Below, one piece after another: positions 33,370 through 42,781 of a stretch of DNA of 59,025 nt (positions within the stretch are counted from its first letter, which is position 1; every line of letters begins with the position of its first letter). Origin of the DNA: Gemmatimonadota bacterium (GTDB lineage Bacteria > Latescibacterota > UBA2968). The translations under genes and the position numbers were made by a program. The notes under the pieces were generated by a model. It did no database searches. It was not told where the DNA came from and saw only the letters and a list, made by a program, of their open reading frames with translations. The DNA lies in the NCBI GenBank assembly GCA_002727195.1, contig PBWH01000005.1, forward strand, positions 382,669 through 441,693, given 5' to 3'.

Positions 33370-34431
33370 ATGGAAACAAGAACCGTCTACCTATCCCCCG
33401 GCAAGCTCGAAGTCCGCACCGAGCCACTCCCGGAACTCCAACCCAACCAGATCCTCGTCAAAACCCACCAGGCCTCCGTCTGCGGGTCCGAACGCTATTT
33501 CTACAAAAGCATCACGGTCCACCCCGAAGACGAGGCCCGCGGCGAACCCGAAACCCATTTGGAGGAAAAGAAGGAAAAAACCGGCACAGCCTACTCCTAC
33601 CCTATGGGCCCCCTCGGCCACGAAGGCGGCGGCGTCATCGAGGAAGTCGGCAGCGCAGTCGACGAGTATCTGGGCGGAGGCAAAGTCAGCGTTGGCGATC
33701 GCGTCGGCAGCCTGATCTACCCGACCTACTCCGACTACTGGGTCACCGACCCCTCACACATCCAACCCATCCCCGACGGCGTATCCTTCGAAGTCGGCTG
33801 CCTTTACGAGCCTCTCGGCTGCGCCGCCTGGGCCGCCCTCCATATGGGCGTCATCCCCGGCGATTGGGTTGCCGTCAACGGTGTCGGATTCGCCGGCAAC
33901 ATCACGCTTCAAGGTGCCCTGCGCGCCGGTGCATCAAAAGTGATTGCCATCGACAGCGATCCGGGTAAGCTCGAAGTCGCCAGGAAACTGGGCGCGCAGT
34001 ACGCCTTCAACATCAACGAGACTGATGTACGGGCGGAGGTCGAAGAGATCACCAATGGTGAAGGTGTCGATGTATCGGTAGAAGCCGTCGGTGGCAAAGG
34101 TGACGGCCTGAAACAATGCCTCGACATGGTCAAACATAACGGCATCATGGCCCTCTACGGCGACAACTACGCCCGGGTCGACAACTTCTGCTTCCACCGC
34201 TTCCACGAAGACGGCCTTGAGATCCGCAACCTCAACGCCGTCCACTACACGCACCTGCGATCGATCGAGAACATGCGCGAGGCGTACCGTGCCGTTCAAC
34301 GCGGCGTCTTCAACCTCGACATCATCTTCGAAAACTCAGTGTCGCACCGCCTCTCCGATATCGCCTCGGTATTCGAGCAGGAAAACGCGGCCGACCACCA
34401 GAGCTCTCTGAAAACGCTGATCATCCCGTAG
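33370..34431 (+). CDS. MDR-family (zinc alcohol dehydrogenase-like) oxidoreductase
   Basis: 353 residues. The first catalytic zinc ligand is C in SVCGSERYF. GHEGGGVIEEVG, the family block with the second ligand His, lies near residue 86. YEPLGCAAWA supplies the third region, and the NAD(P) motif is GVGFAGNITLQGA. The four-cysteine structural zinc lobe is absent, replaced by an acidic Lys-rich insertion (EARGEPETHLEEKKEK). It would oxidise a sugar alcohol or hydroxy acid. Start ATG 33370; the upstream in-frame codons are repeat sequence. Likely partner of the enolase-superfamily enzyme. Confidence 0.85.
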   Translation: METRTVYLSPGKLEVRTEPLPELQPNQILVKTHQASVCGSERYFYKSITVHPEDEARGEPETHLEEKKEKTGTAYSYPMGPLGHEGGGVIEEVGSAVDEYLGGGKVSVGDRVGSLIYPTYSDYWVTDPSHIQPIPDGVSFEVGCLYEPLGCAAWAALHMGVIPGDWVAVNGVGFAGNITLQGALRAGASKVIAIDSDPGKLEVARKLGAQYAFNINETDVRAEVEEITNGEGVDVSVEAVGGKGDGLKQCLDMVKHNGIMALYGDNYARVDNFCFHRFHEDGLEIRNLNAVHYTHLRSIENMREAYRAVQRGVFNLDIIFENSVSHRLSDIASVFEQENAADHQSSLKTLIIP

Positions 34432-34433
34432 AA

Positions 34434-35267
34434 ATGAACAACTACAAGACGTTCGGAACGACGGGTAAAGCCGTATACACACTCGAGGCAGACACAGAGA
34501 GACGGACCTCCTGTATGAGGAAGGATCTGGATGTCTGACCCATATGTGGTGGCGAGGATGAGGCGTCTATCGAGGGCGAACTGCATCTGCTGCACCGGAT
34601 CGGATTCCTTGATGATTCGGCCCCGTGGGCTGCGCGTCGCATCGAGAAGACGGGATCTCCGAGCGGGGTCTACAACACCTACCAGATCCCCTTCCGCTCC
34701 AGCGTTCGGGTCACCGCCCAACTACCTCCCGGGACGAAGCCCAACCTCCGATTCTTGTATATCCTGCGCGGGACCCTCAACCTTCCCATACGGTTCGGGT
34801 CGATCGAACTTCCCTACTCCGCTCGACTTACGTTATCTCGGCTCGAGTCCTACACGGAATCAAGCCTGGGGGAGTTCGACCTGTGCGACCTCTCTCGATC
34901 GGGGATACTTTACCAGGTCACCATTGCTGCTTCGAGCCCCAAACTCACGTTCCTCGAAGCCTGCCTCAGGGCTTATGTGGACGGGAACTCAGATCCACTC
35001 GTGCTTTCTTCTGGCCTCGAAGATTACTTCCTGGGGACCTACTACCTCAACCGTGGTCTTTACTACACGGAGACGGCAGGCCTCACCCATCTCGATGAAA
35101 CCGAAGGGGCGTGCGAGTTCCCAGCTCATCGATTCCACGATGACGATCCAGTCTTCTTTGAAGACGGTATCAGGTTGACCTGACGATGCGGGAAGCAGAC
35201 CGAATTGGAGACGTGGGAATCGCCCGAGACGACCTACACATCCTACGTCTGGGCCTACCAGTGGTAA
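34434..35267 (+). pseudogene. DUF2961 / GH172-like pseudogene
   Basis: Homology to DUF2961 proteins (GH172, fructofuranosidase-type) is clear: LHLLHRIGFLDDSAPW, LSSGLEDYFLGTYYLNRGLY, AHRFHDDDPVFFEDGIRLT, and the terminal TYTSYVWAYQW. Reading requires a frame change near 34500 (to DLLYEEGSGCLTHMWWRG) and back near 34555. A TGA at 35181 follows IRLT, where relatives have Trp (IRLTW), and the same frame then continues to TAA at 35265. So there are two compensating frameshifts and one nonsense TGG-to-TGA change. The N-terminus is also short. Decayed enzyme, probably for oligosaccharide breakdown. Confidence 0.8.
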
Positions 35268-35322
35268 GCTGGTCAGATCCGGAGAACCAGAAACGAACAT
35301 CAACCATTGTCAGGAAGGAACT

Positions 35323-36273
35323 ATGCCCGTAGCCGCCATACGAAGCCCCCACAACCCCATCATCACCCCCGAATCCGATCCCTCGATTCTCGGGAACATC
35401 AACGGCCCCTCCCTGATCAAGGTCCCAGACTGGATCGAGAACCCACTCGGCCGCTACTACCTCTACTTCGCCCATCATCAGGGCAAGTTCATCCGGCTTG
35501 CCTACGCAGATGAGGTCACGGGGCCCTATACGGTCTACACTCGGGGTGTACTCCCGATGGATGAGACAGGCTTCGAGCGACACATCGCCTCACCCGACGT
35601 GCTCATAGACGATGAGGTAAGAGTGATTCGAATGTTCTACCATGGAGCTGGATTTACCGGTCTTAAACACGAGAACCTCAACCAGAACACGTGCTACGCC
35701 GAATCATCCGACGGGCTATCCTTCGTCTGTGACCGGATTTGCCTCGGTCCATCCTACATGCGCGTCTGGAATTGGAACGGAACGTGGTATGGCTTCGGTG
35801 GTGGAGGGGGACGGGAAATCTGGCATACGGACAACTACCGGAAGCCGTTCGCCAGGGGACCGATCCTGGAGATCGATAACGAGAGCTACATACCGAAGGA
35901 GCGAATTCATGAGAGCAAGAAGGATCCGGATGACCTGACCTACCGGATGCGTCACGCGGCCGTGGACGTGGACGCCTCCTCGGTCACCATCTACTACAGC
36001 AACGTCGGCGATCATCCCGAGCGGATCAAGCGAGCCCGCGTGCAGATGTCAGAGGATTTGACTGCCTGGAAGGGTGATGCATTTGAGGAAGTGCTGCGGA
36101 CGGAAACCGACTACGAAGGCGTCAACGAGCCCAACGAGCCATCAACCGGCGGAGCCGACCACGAGCCTGTCCACCAGCTTCGCGATCCATACATATACAA
36201 TGAGGCAGACCAAAAGTACCTGGTCTACTCCATCGCCGGCGAAAAAGGCCTCGGAATCGCCGAACTGACCTAG
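35323..36273 (+). CDS. GH43-like / GH130-like propeller glycosidase-type protein
   Basis: 316 residues. RSPHNPIITPESDPSILGNI and PSLIKVPDWIENPLGRYYLY near the start, FAHHQGKFIRLAYAD, IASPDVLIDDEVRVIRMFYH and QLRDPYIYNEADQKYLVYS form blades of a five-bladed propeller. The acidic residues DP in SPDVLIDD and RDPYIYN are candidates for catalytic or structural roles. A start with AAGGA upstream at 35323 is reasonable. Probably a cytoplasmic carbohydrate-active enzyme. It follows the decayed DUF2961 gene and may be the surviving partner. Confidence 0.65.
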   Translation: MPVAAIRSPHNPIITPESDPSILGNINGPSLIKVPDWIENPLGRYYLYFAHHQGKFIRLAYADEVTGPYTVYTRGVLPMDETGFERHIASPDVLIDDEVRVIRMFYHGAGFTGLKHENLNQNTCYAESSDGLSFVCDRICLGPSYMRVWNWNGTWYGFGGGGGREIWHTDNYRKPFARGPILEIDNESYIPKERIHESKKDPDDLTYRMRHAAVDVDASSVTIYYSNVGDHPERIKRARVQMSEDLTAWKGDAFEEVLRTETDYEGVNEPNEPSTGGADHEPVHQLRDPYIYNEADQKYLVYSIAGEKGLGIAELT

Positions 36274-36445
36274 TACACAGACGGGAAGGGATCGCCAGCC
36301 TTGTACATCTGGCAGTTATCTTGTATGCGTATATTCTATAGCCCTCCTTCCTCGTGGGACCGGCCTCCAGGCCGAGAGATCTTGACCCCTACAGGAGCAC
36401 TCAGAACCATCGTGCAACAGGACCACCCCGTTACTCATTAAATGG

Positions 36446-37276
36446 ATGCATAACCCGTCCAGCCAATCAAGCCCACCAGATCACACGACTGGCCTCTCCT
36501 GTCCTGTCTGCTCAGCCCATCTCCAAATGGCCGGCCGACGGGCATTCTGCAAGGACGGCCACAGCTTCGACCAGGCAAAGGAAGGTTACTTCAACCTGCT
36601 CCTCGCCAACCAGAAAGGCTCGCTTGATCCCGGCGACGATCGTGAATCCGTTAACGCCCGTCGCGACTTCCTGTCAGCCGGCCACTATGACTTCCTGAGC
36701 GATGGGATACGTCCGTACATATCATCTGATGCAACCCTTCTCGACGCCGGCTGCGGTGAAGGCCACTTCCTGAACGCGATTGCCCCAGGGCCATCCTACG
36801 GCATCGACATATCGAGATCCGCCATCCGCCTCGCCGCCCGCAGCAACCGCGATCACACCTGGTGTGTCGCCAACCTCGCCCGACGGATCCCTCTCGCTGA
36901 TCACAGCTGCACGACTATCGTCAGCATCCTCTCCCCACGCAACAACGACGAGTTCCGTCGCATCCTCCGCCCGGACGGCCTCCTGATCTGCGTCATCCCC
37001 GGCCCGAACCATCTCAATGAACTCACATCCCGCCTGATGGCCAACCCTTCGAATGCCGAGTCCAAACCGTCATCGCTCCAGCACGATCTCCCCGCGTTCC
37101 GATTGCTGGAGCAGGAAAGGGTAACGCGCGAATTCCCTGCCGATCACTCCGCCATCCAGAACTTGATCGCCATGACCCCCCTCCGCTGGAAGAGCCGTCG
37201 CCAATCCCTCGCCGAAGTCGACTCGCTCTCCAACCTCGACATAACGGCCGACGCCACGCTTCTGACCTTCCGATAA
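36446..37276 (+). CDS. rlmA: RlmA-type 23S rRNA guanine-N1 methyltransferase
   Basis: 276 residues. An N-terminal zinc finger is formed by C-P-V-C (LSCPVCSAHL) and C/H in FCKDGHSFDQAKEGYFNLL, the RlmA signature. A class I SAM domain follows, with LLDAGCGEGHFLNAI. RlmA methylates guanosine in helix 35 of 23S rRNA (G745 in E. coli). The spacer before the gene (36274-36445) holds only a weak ggcctccaggcc palindrome. A core-type housekeeping gene embedded in accessory sequence. Confidence 0.88.
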   Translation: MHNPSSQSSPPDHTTGLSCPVCSAHLQMAGRRAFCKDGHSFDQAKEGYFNLLLANQKGSLDPGDDRESVNARRDFLSAGHYDFLSDGIRPYISSDATLLDAGCGEGHFLNAIAPGPSYGIDISRSAIRLAARSNRDHTWCVANLARRIPLADHSCTTIVSILSPRNNDEFRRILRPDGLLICVIPGPNHLNELTSRLMANPSNAESKPSSLQHDLPAFRLLEQERVTREFPADHSAIQNLIAMTPLRWKSRRQSLAEVDSLSNLDITADATLLTFR

Positions 37277-37362
37277 CGATTGCCTACTGACCGGGGCCGG
37301 GAACCGGGGGGCGGAGATTGACTACTGACTGGGGCGGGTTGTGCGTGCAGGGCAAGAACTCA

Positions 37363-38313
37363 CTACTTCTTAACCAGCTTCTGCATCGACCGCAGCTCCC
37401 TCGGCGGATCCATCGAACTCCCGTAATCACTCCACGACACCTCCGCCACGTAGATGTCCCCCTTAGAATCCACCGCGATCCCGTGTGGCGAATAGAACCG
37501 CCCGGGCTCATCCCCATACGGCTCCGTCCCCACCCGGGCGAGCACATTCCCTTGCCGATCCATCACCGACACACGCGGTCCAAGATTAGTACCCATCCGA
37601 TTGCTGCCAATCCCGCAGAAGTACTCTCCAAGATAGATCTTGGGGTTGTCCGTATTCGCATCCCTACAGATCGCCGCGACCCGGGACATGTCATTCCATT
37701 GCGTGACAAACTTTCCGTCCAGATCGAACCCCTGCACCCGCTGATTCTCACGGTCCGCGATATACACGAGACCCTCATCGTCCACGATCAGGTTATGCAC
37801 GATGTTGAACTGCCCCGGTGCCGTACCCGATTCTCCCCAGGACATAATCAGGTTCCCGTCCGGATCGTACTTGTGCACCCGAGCATTCCCATACCCATCG
37901 GCGACCAACATATCCCCCGTGGCCGGATCGATCGCCAGGTGAGCGGGATAACAGAACGGATCCCCGCTCATTGCCTTCGCCGGGTGCTGCGCCTGGATCT
38001 CCGCCAGCTTCTCACCCTTTGGCGTGAACTTCTTAACCGTGTGATCGCCATTGTCGACGGTATAGATGGACCCATCCGGCCCGATCGTCACCCCGTGCGG
38101 ATTGTCGAACTCCCCGTGCCCCCACGTATCCAGGATGTCCCCATCCGCATTGAACACGATCATCGGATGCGTTCCCCGGTTGAACACAAACACATTGTCA
38201 TTCGCATCCACCGCCACCGCCGTCGCCTCCTTATACGTTGCATCCGGCTGCAGCTTCCCCCAATCCTCCCCCGTCGTCTCGTAAACGAAATCCCCTGATC
38301 CTAGTTCTACCAT
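37363..38313 (-). CDS. NHL-repeat beta-propeller protein
   Basis: 316 residues of NHL repeats: VAVDANDNVFVFNRGTHPMI, VTIGPDGSIYTVDNGDHTV, LAIDPATGDMLVADGYGN, LIVDDEGLVYIADRENQRVQ and IAVDSKGDIYVAEVSW. The pattern resembles peptidyl-alpha-hydroxyglycine alpha-amidating lyase-type propellers, with His/Asp/Tyr residues at blade ends. No signal peptide. ATG 38313 is preferred to GTG 38316 because GGGAG lies 6 bases upstream. Function as a lyase or scaffold is inference only. A long plus-strand open frame over this gene is a codon-bias shadow. Confidence 0.82.
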   Translation of the reverse strand: MVELGSGDFVYETTGEDWGKLQPDATYKEATAVAVDANDNVFVFNRGTHPMIVFNADGDILDTWGHGEFDNPHGVTIGPDGSIYTVDNGDHTVKKFTPKGEKLAEIQAQHPAKAMSGDPFCYPAHLAIDPATGDMLVADGYGNARVHKYDPDGNLIMSWGESGTAPGQFNIVHNLIVDDEGLVYIADRENQRVQGFDLDGKFVTQWNDMSRVAAICRDANTDNPKIYLGEYFCGIGSNRMGTNLGPRVSVMDRQGNVLARVGTEPYGDEPGRFYSPHGIAVDSKGDIYVAEVSWSDYGSSMDPPRELRSMQKLVKK

Positions 38314-38333
38314 CACAAACTCCCTTATGAGTC

Positions 38334-38351
38334 ATCCCCGCGAACGCGGGA
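38334..38351. repeat. Palindrome, CCCCGCGAACGCGGG
   Basis: tccccgcgaacgcgggaa hairpin upstream of the NHL gene. Similar in form to 33199 and 33272, and preceded by gtcat on the plus strand as at 33199. A related mobile palindrome family. Confidence 0.6.
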
Positions 38352-38434
38352 ACCGATTGCCCTGAATAAGGTTTTCGCGGTTTGGGCATCGGTTAACAAC
38401 CTACGGTTTCGCATTTTGCATTTTCCATTTGTCC

Positions 38435-39454
38435 TTAATCCCAAACCCTCTCCCACCTCCCGTGCTCCGCACTCCTGTAAATCGCAAAGGCCGTCCGCAA
38501 CTCCCCAACCGCCACTTCGGGCCCAGCTTGCAGTTCTGTCCCGTCTAACACGGCCGACGCAAAATCCGCAATCTCCGGCCCAAACGACTGTGCATATCCC
38601 TTCGGCTCCATCAACGGCATTCCATCCGGATGCTCCCGATCGAACAGCTTGATCCCACCCTCGAACCCACCCCCGATCGTGATCTCGCCCTTACTCCCCG
38701 TGATCCGCCACCAGTCGTCCGGCGCAAAGGCCGTATCGATCATCATCGCATCCAGGATCGCCGACTTCCCTGACCGGAACCGCACGATCGACCGCATCAG
38801 CGACTCCCCCTCCATTTGCTTCAACGGATACCCCAGCACCCCCACGACATCCTCGATCTCACCAAACCAGATCCGCAACGGTCTGATCCAGTGTGCGCCA
38901 CCGTCGACCGTAACCCCGCCCCCGGTCCGCTTCACATTCAGTCGCCAGTCATGCCCTTCCTGAAACCAATACGGGTCGAATGAAGCGACATAAGCCGCTC
39001 GAGCCGTGATCAGGTCCCCGATCAGCCCCTCATCAATCGCCTCTTTCGCCCGCACGATCTCCGGCCAGTACTGCGAGTTCTCCGCGACCATGAACACCAG
39101 ATCCGTCTCACTCGCCGCCTTCAGAATCCGATCACACGCTTCGAGGGTCGGCGCCATCGGCTTCTCCAGCATCACATGCATACCCACATCAAAACACGCC
39201 TTGGCCGCCTCCTCGTGAAAATCGTGCGGCAGCATGATATCCACCGCATCGAAATCCCCCTTCTCCAGCGCCTCTTCCAACGACCCGAACGCCTGCACTC
39301 CACCCGCTTCATTCGCAAACGCCTGAGCCCGCTCCAGATCCCGATCCACCGTCGCCGTCACCTGAATCCCGGGCACGTGCTCCTTGATCCCATCCAGATG
39401 AAACTTCGCAATCGCCCCACACCCCACGAGCGCCATTTTCAGTTTCTCAGCCAT
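38435..39454 (-). CDS. Gfo/Idh/MocA-family oxidoreductase
   Basis: 339 residues. NAD(P) motif LVGCGAIAKFH and the complete E97-K-P99. GGGVTVDGGAHWIRPLRIWF is the usual substrate-side helix, with conserved His. It starts at ATG 39454 with AAGGA 5 bases upstream. The longer frame to 39469 is less well supported. Probably oxidises a sugar or sugar acid. Divergently placed to the PhyH gene at 39606 across a 151-base spacer with a 9-base-period repeat. Confidence 0.9.
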   Translation of the reverse strand: MAEKLKMALVGCGAIAKFHLDGIKEHVPGIQVTATVDRDLERAQAFANEAGGVQAFGSLEEALEKGDFDAVDIMLPHDFHEEAAKACFDVGMHVMLEKPMAPTLEACDRILKAASETDLVFMVAENSQYWPEIVRAKEAIDEGLIGDLITARAAYVASFDPYWFQEGHDWRLNVKRTGGGVTVDGGAHWIRPLRIWFGEIEDVVGVLGYPLKQMEGESLMRSIVRFRSGKSAILDAMMIDTAFAPDDWWRITGSKGEITIGGGFEGGIKLFDREHPDGMPLMEPKGYAQSFGPEIADFASAVLDGTELQAGPEVAVGELRTAFAIYRSAEHGRWERVWD

Positions 39455-39564
39455 ACGCATCCTTATCATCTACCGCTTTCGCCCCAATGGGCAATCGACT
39501 AACATGGGTGAACCACTCGTGGAGCACCGCGGAGCTGGGATCATCGACAATATCTTCTCGCACT

Positions 39565-39588
39565 CCCCTCCGTGTCCTCTGTGATTCC
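39565..39588 (+). repeat. 9-base-period repeat, CCGTGTCCTCTGTGATT type
   Basis: Reads cccctccgtgtcctctgtga and ends ttcc, 18 bases upstream of the PhyH start codon. Confidence 0.7.
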
Positions 39589-39605
39589 TTGCCTTTGGGT
39601 TTGTT

Positions 39606-40472
39606 ATGAATGAACAAGTCCCGTTCGCCATCATGTCTGATCGCGAGAAGTATCTCTTCGACCTCCAGGGCTTCATCGTGATCCAAGGTATGCTCACATC
39701 CGACGAAGTTAAAGCCTTGAACGAGGGACTTGACGCCAACCACGACAAGCGTCTCGATGACGGGAACCGAGGCGCGTCCGGCGCCATGGCTGGAGATCAC
39801 CCGCGTGGCCTGTACACGGGGATGCTTACGTGGGACAAGCCCTGGTGCCAGCCGTTCCGCGACCTCCTCACCCACAAGAAAATCATCCCTTACCTCAACA
39901 CGCTCCTCGGTCGCGGCTGGAAACTCGACCACAACCCATTCATCTACACGGCGAGCAAGGGTACTGAGGGCCTGAACCTCCACGGCCACGGGATGGTCAA
40001 CCTCAGCGGCTCCCGCTTCTACGCCTACCAGAACGGGCGGATGCGGTGCGGTCTGATCAACTGCCAGTATCAGCTCGCCGACGTCAACCCGGGCGATGGC
40101 GGTCTCTGTGTTGTACCCGGCAGCCACAAAACCAACTTCCGCATCCCGAGAGAAATTGCCATCGGCGAAGAAGACCAGGAGATCGTGTATCACGTTCCGA
40201 TGAAAGCCGGTGACCTCGTCATCTTCAGCGAGAACACCACCCACGGAACCCTCCCATGGACGGCCGACAACGAACGTCGATCCCTCTTCTACCGATACAC
40301 CCCGATGTATCTCCACTACACAGGCGGCGAATACGAGACATCTCACCCGGACTGGGTGTCAGAACTGACCGAAGCCCAGCAGGCGGTTCTCCAGCCCCCC
40401 TACGTATACAACCGCCCCTTGGTCGAAGACGACGGAGAAACGGTTGTCCAACCTCGTAGAGAGGGCGAATAG
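39606..40472 (+). CDS. PhyH-family protein with His-x-His motif
   Basis: 288 residues, the single-domain relative of the tandem protein at 9063 (YQNGR, QLADVNPGDGGLCVVPGSHK). The iron-motif position reads H126-G-H128 and the distal His is H213 (NTTHGTLPW); an Arg follows in DNERRSLF. The acid ligand is replaced by His or, at 9063, by Asn. Iron could still be held by three His, as in some cupins, but this is inference. It may be a hydroxylase with altered chemistry. Start ATG 39606; no clear Shine-Dalgarno. Confidence 0.82.
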   Translation: MNEQVPFAIMSDREKYLFDLQGFIVIQGMLTSDEVKALNEGLDANHDKRLDDGNRGASGAMAGDHPRGLYTGMLTWDKPWCQPFRDLLTHKKIIPYLNTLLGRGWKLDHNPFIYTASKGTEGLNLHGHGMVNLSGSRFYAYQNGRMRCGLINCQYQLADVNPGDGGLCVVPGSHKTNFRIPREIAIGEEDQEIVYHVPMKAGDLVIFSENTTHGTLPWTADNERRSLFYRYTPMYLHYTGGEYETSHPDWVSELTEAQQAVLQPPYVYNRPLVEDDGETVVQPRREGE

Positions 40473-40632
40473 GGGCCTGCCATGGAGACGCCGCTTCCAG
40501 TCGTCGTGATGCCCTCGAGATGGCCCCGCCCCTCGTTGTCGTGGTAACGCTACAGACCTGACGGGTTTCCCGCAGATTATCGGACGCATCCAGATTCCAA
40601 CGCCTCATAGCCGATCCTGACGCACGAATCAT

Positions 40633-40660
40633 TAATCTTCTTTCCTCAATTCTCAATATA
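40633..40660 (+). repeat. Heptamer repeat, CAATTCT type
   Basis: attaatcttctttcctcaat followed by tctcaata in the gap before the MFS gene. Diverged member of the AATCCTC family. Confidence 0.5.
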
Positions 40661-40717
40661 GTGCATCCTCCTCAACGGCACCTTGAGTAGGGTCGCTCGC
40701 ACCTCGCTTCTACCTCT

Positions 40718-40745
40718 GGTTACTTGTCATTGGTCACTGGTCGTT
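40718..40745 (+). repeat. Heptamer repeat, TTGGTCA type
   Basis: ggttacttgtcattggtcac then tggtcgtt, adjoining the MFS start region. The same family as 18512. Confidence 0.7.
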
Positions 40746-40749
40746 CTCC

Positions 40750-41940
40750 TTGTCCCCCTCTTTCCTCATCATCCTCATCTCCGCCGTCTCCGTCGCCATC
40801 GGCATGGGCGCCCGCCAGTCCTTGGGCCTCTTCCTCCAGCCCATCACAGAATCGCTCTCGATCGGCCGCGAATCCTTCAGCCTCGCGATGGCCCTCCAGA
40901 ATATTCTGTTCGGGCTACCCTTCGCCGGAATACTCGCGGACAAGATCGGTCCTCGCTGGGTTGTGGTCGGTGGGGCGACCCTCTATGCCGGTGGCTTCGC
41001 CATCCTGTCCATCGCCTCCTCCGTGTCGAACCTCTATATCGGCTTCGGGGTGATGGTCGGTCTCGCTTTGAGCGCCACCGCTTACGTCGTCGTCCTGGGC
41101 GCAGTCGCCCGCGTGGTCCCACCTGAACGCCGCGGATCTGCCTTCGGCATCGTCACGGCAGCCGGCTCGTTCGGTACTTTCGCGGTCGTGCCCCTGATGC
41201 AATGGCTGATCAACACGGTCGGATGGCAAGCCACCCTTTGGTATGCCGCAATCGTGGTCGGCGTCATAGCCATCGCTGCGATGGGTTATCCATATGGTAA
41301 ACCGGAACCCCGTGGACACGAGGACGGTCCCGACGAAGACCTGATGGATGTCCTCAACAACGCTCGCAAACACTCCGGGTACCTCTTGCTCAACGCCGGC
41401 TTCTTCGTCTGCGGATTCCACGTCGCCTTCATCGCCACGCATCTCCCCTCGTATCTTGCTGATCACGGCCTGCCCAAAATGGTGGCTGCCACAGCGCTCT
41501 CCCTGATCGGCTTGTTCAACATGGGCGGCTCCTATCTGTTTGGGCGACTGGGCGACCGATACCGGAAGAAGTATCTCCTCAGCTTCCTCTACGGAACACG
41601 ATCCGTCGTCATAAGCTGCTTCCTCATCGTACCCGTCACAAACACGACTGCCCTCATCTTCGCCTGCGTAATCGGCTTCCTATGGCTCGCCACCGTACCG
41701 CTAACGAGCGGCACCGTCGCCCAGATCTTTGGCTCTCGCTACCTGGCTACCCTGTACGGATTCGTCTTCTTCAGCCACCAGGTCGGCAGTTTCTTGGGGG
41801 TATGGCTCGGCGGCCGCATCTACGACGCCACCGGCTCCTACAACCCCGTCTGGATCGGCGCCGTGATCTTGGGCACCTTCGCTGCTCTCGTCCATCTCCC
41901 CATAAAGGACCAGGCCTTCACTCGACAACAAACGGCATGA
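40750..41940 (+). CDS. MFS transporter
   Basis: 396 residues, 12 hydrophobic segments. ADKIGPRWVVVGG is the loop 2-3 motif of MFS proteins and RYRKKYLLSFLYG the corresponding loop in the C-terminal half. It starts with a TTG (40750) since no better start precedes it; the upstream region is a heptamer repeat, so the true start is uncertain. Related in length and style to the MFS at 19877 but not the same subfamily. Substrate unknown, possibly a small organic acid. Confidence 0.8.
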   Translation: MSPSFLIILISAVSVAIGMGARQSLGLFLQPITESLSIGRESFSLAMALQNILFGLPFAGILADKIGPRWVVVGGATLYAGGFAILSIASSVSNLYIGFGVMVGLALSATAYVVVLGAVARVVPPERRGSAFGIVTAAGSFGTFAVVPLMQWLINTVGWQATLWYAAIVVGVIAIAAMGYPYGKPEPRGHEDGPDEDLMDVLNNARKHSGYLLLNAGFFVCGFHVAFIATHLPSYLADHGLPKMVAATALSLIGLFNMGGSYLFGRLGDRYRKKYLLSFLYGTRSVVISCFLIVPVTNTTALIFACVIGFLWLATVPLTSGTVAQIFGSRYLATLYGFVFFSHQVGSFLGVWLGGRIYDATGSYNPVWIGAVILGTFAALVHLPIKDQAFTRQQTA

Positions 41941-42017
41941 ACGAGTTGAACGAAGAGGGCAACGGGATCTTCGGGTGAGTCTGGAACCCGGGACGCAGTA
42001 AAGCGTTCACAGTGATG

Positions 42018-42042
42018 TTTCCTTTCGTGTATTTCGTGGTCT
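42018..42042 (+). repeat. 9-base-period repeat, TTTCGTGTATTTCGTGG type
   Basis: cctttcgtgtatttcgtggt then cttct, closely matching 27214. Located 33 bases before the DUF1349-like gene. Confidence 0.72.
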
Positions 42043-42075
42043 TCTTTCGATTTTGTGACTTTCGCAGGAGTTCAA

Positions 42076-42633
42076 ATGCCCTCAGAAGAGCTTGTCTTCC
42101 AAGATTCATTTACCAACACGCTAGATCCCTCCTGGTCCTGGCTACGAGAAGACCCGAACCTCTGGCGAATCGCTGACCAGGGTCTTGAAATCTGCGTCCA
42201 GCCCGGCAAAGCCGACACCGTGATCAATGCCCTTGTCAGAGAAGCGCCCGATCGTACACAGGGCACCTACGCAATCGAGGTGACCGTGCATAACCACACC
42301 CTCCCCACCGAGCAATATGAGCAAGCGGGAATAACCTGGTACGTCGACGGGAAACCGGTGTTCAAGGAAGTAAAGGAACTGATCGACGGAGACCTCTACA
42401 TCATCCCCGGCAAGCTGCCAATGCGGACCCAGTCCGTGAGGCTCAGACTGGTCGTTACTTCTGATGCCTGGATAGCGCAGTATCGACCCGAGGGAGAAGC
42501 GCAGTTCAAGAATGCCGCGGAGGGTGAGTTGACCACGCCTGGTAAGGATCAGGTCAGTCTGCAGTGCTACAACGGGCCGGAGGGATCCGACCACTGGATT
42601 CGCTTCGAAGACTTTCGGATTACGAAGCTGTAA
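42076..42633 (+). CDS. DUF1349 / concanavalin-A-like protein
   Basis: 185 residues of beta sandwich: LVFQDSFTNTLDPSWSW, IEVTVHNHTLPTEQYEQAGI, YVDGKPVFKEVKELIDGDLY and HWIRFEDFRI. The pattern matches the DUF1349 / GH43-C2-like domain that often follows beta-xylosidase-type catalytic domains. It stands alone here, without a catalytic partner. ATG 42076 has AGGAG 6 bases upstream (caggagttcaa). Probably sugar-binding or substrate-binding. The 148 bases after it contain a short palindrome (ctccccggggag) and no gene. Confidence 0.7.
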   Translation: MPSEELVFQDSFTNTLDPSWSWLREDPNLWRIADQGLEICVQPGKADTVINALVREAPDRTQGTYAIEVTVHNHTLPTEQYEQAGITWYVDGKPVFKEVKELIDGDLYIIPGKLPMRTQSVRLRLVVTSDAWIAQYRPEGEAQFKNAAEGELTTPGKDQVSLQCYNGPEGSDHWIRFEDFRITKL

Positions 42634-42781
42634 GAACTATGGGTTTGGTTGCTTAGGGTTTCTGATCGCACCCTTGGCTTCTCCCCGGGGAGAGCGCAAG
42701 CGGTCGATCCCGGAACGGCATGAGGACTCTTGAAGGGGCCCCATCAAGCCTCGAAGGGGCCGATATTTTCTTTCTTCACGT

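Noticed and set aside
37318-38298. 326-residue plus-strand open frame over the NHL gene
   Set aside because: Composition is rich in Arg, His and Pro with no domain. It is the antisense shadow of the NHL gene, whose repeats are clear.
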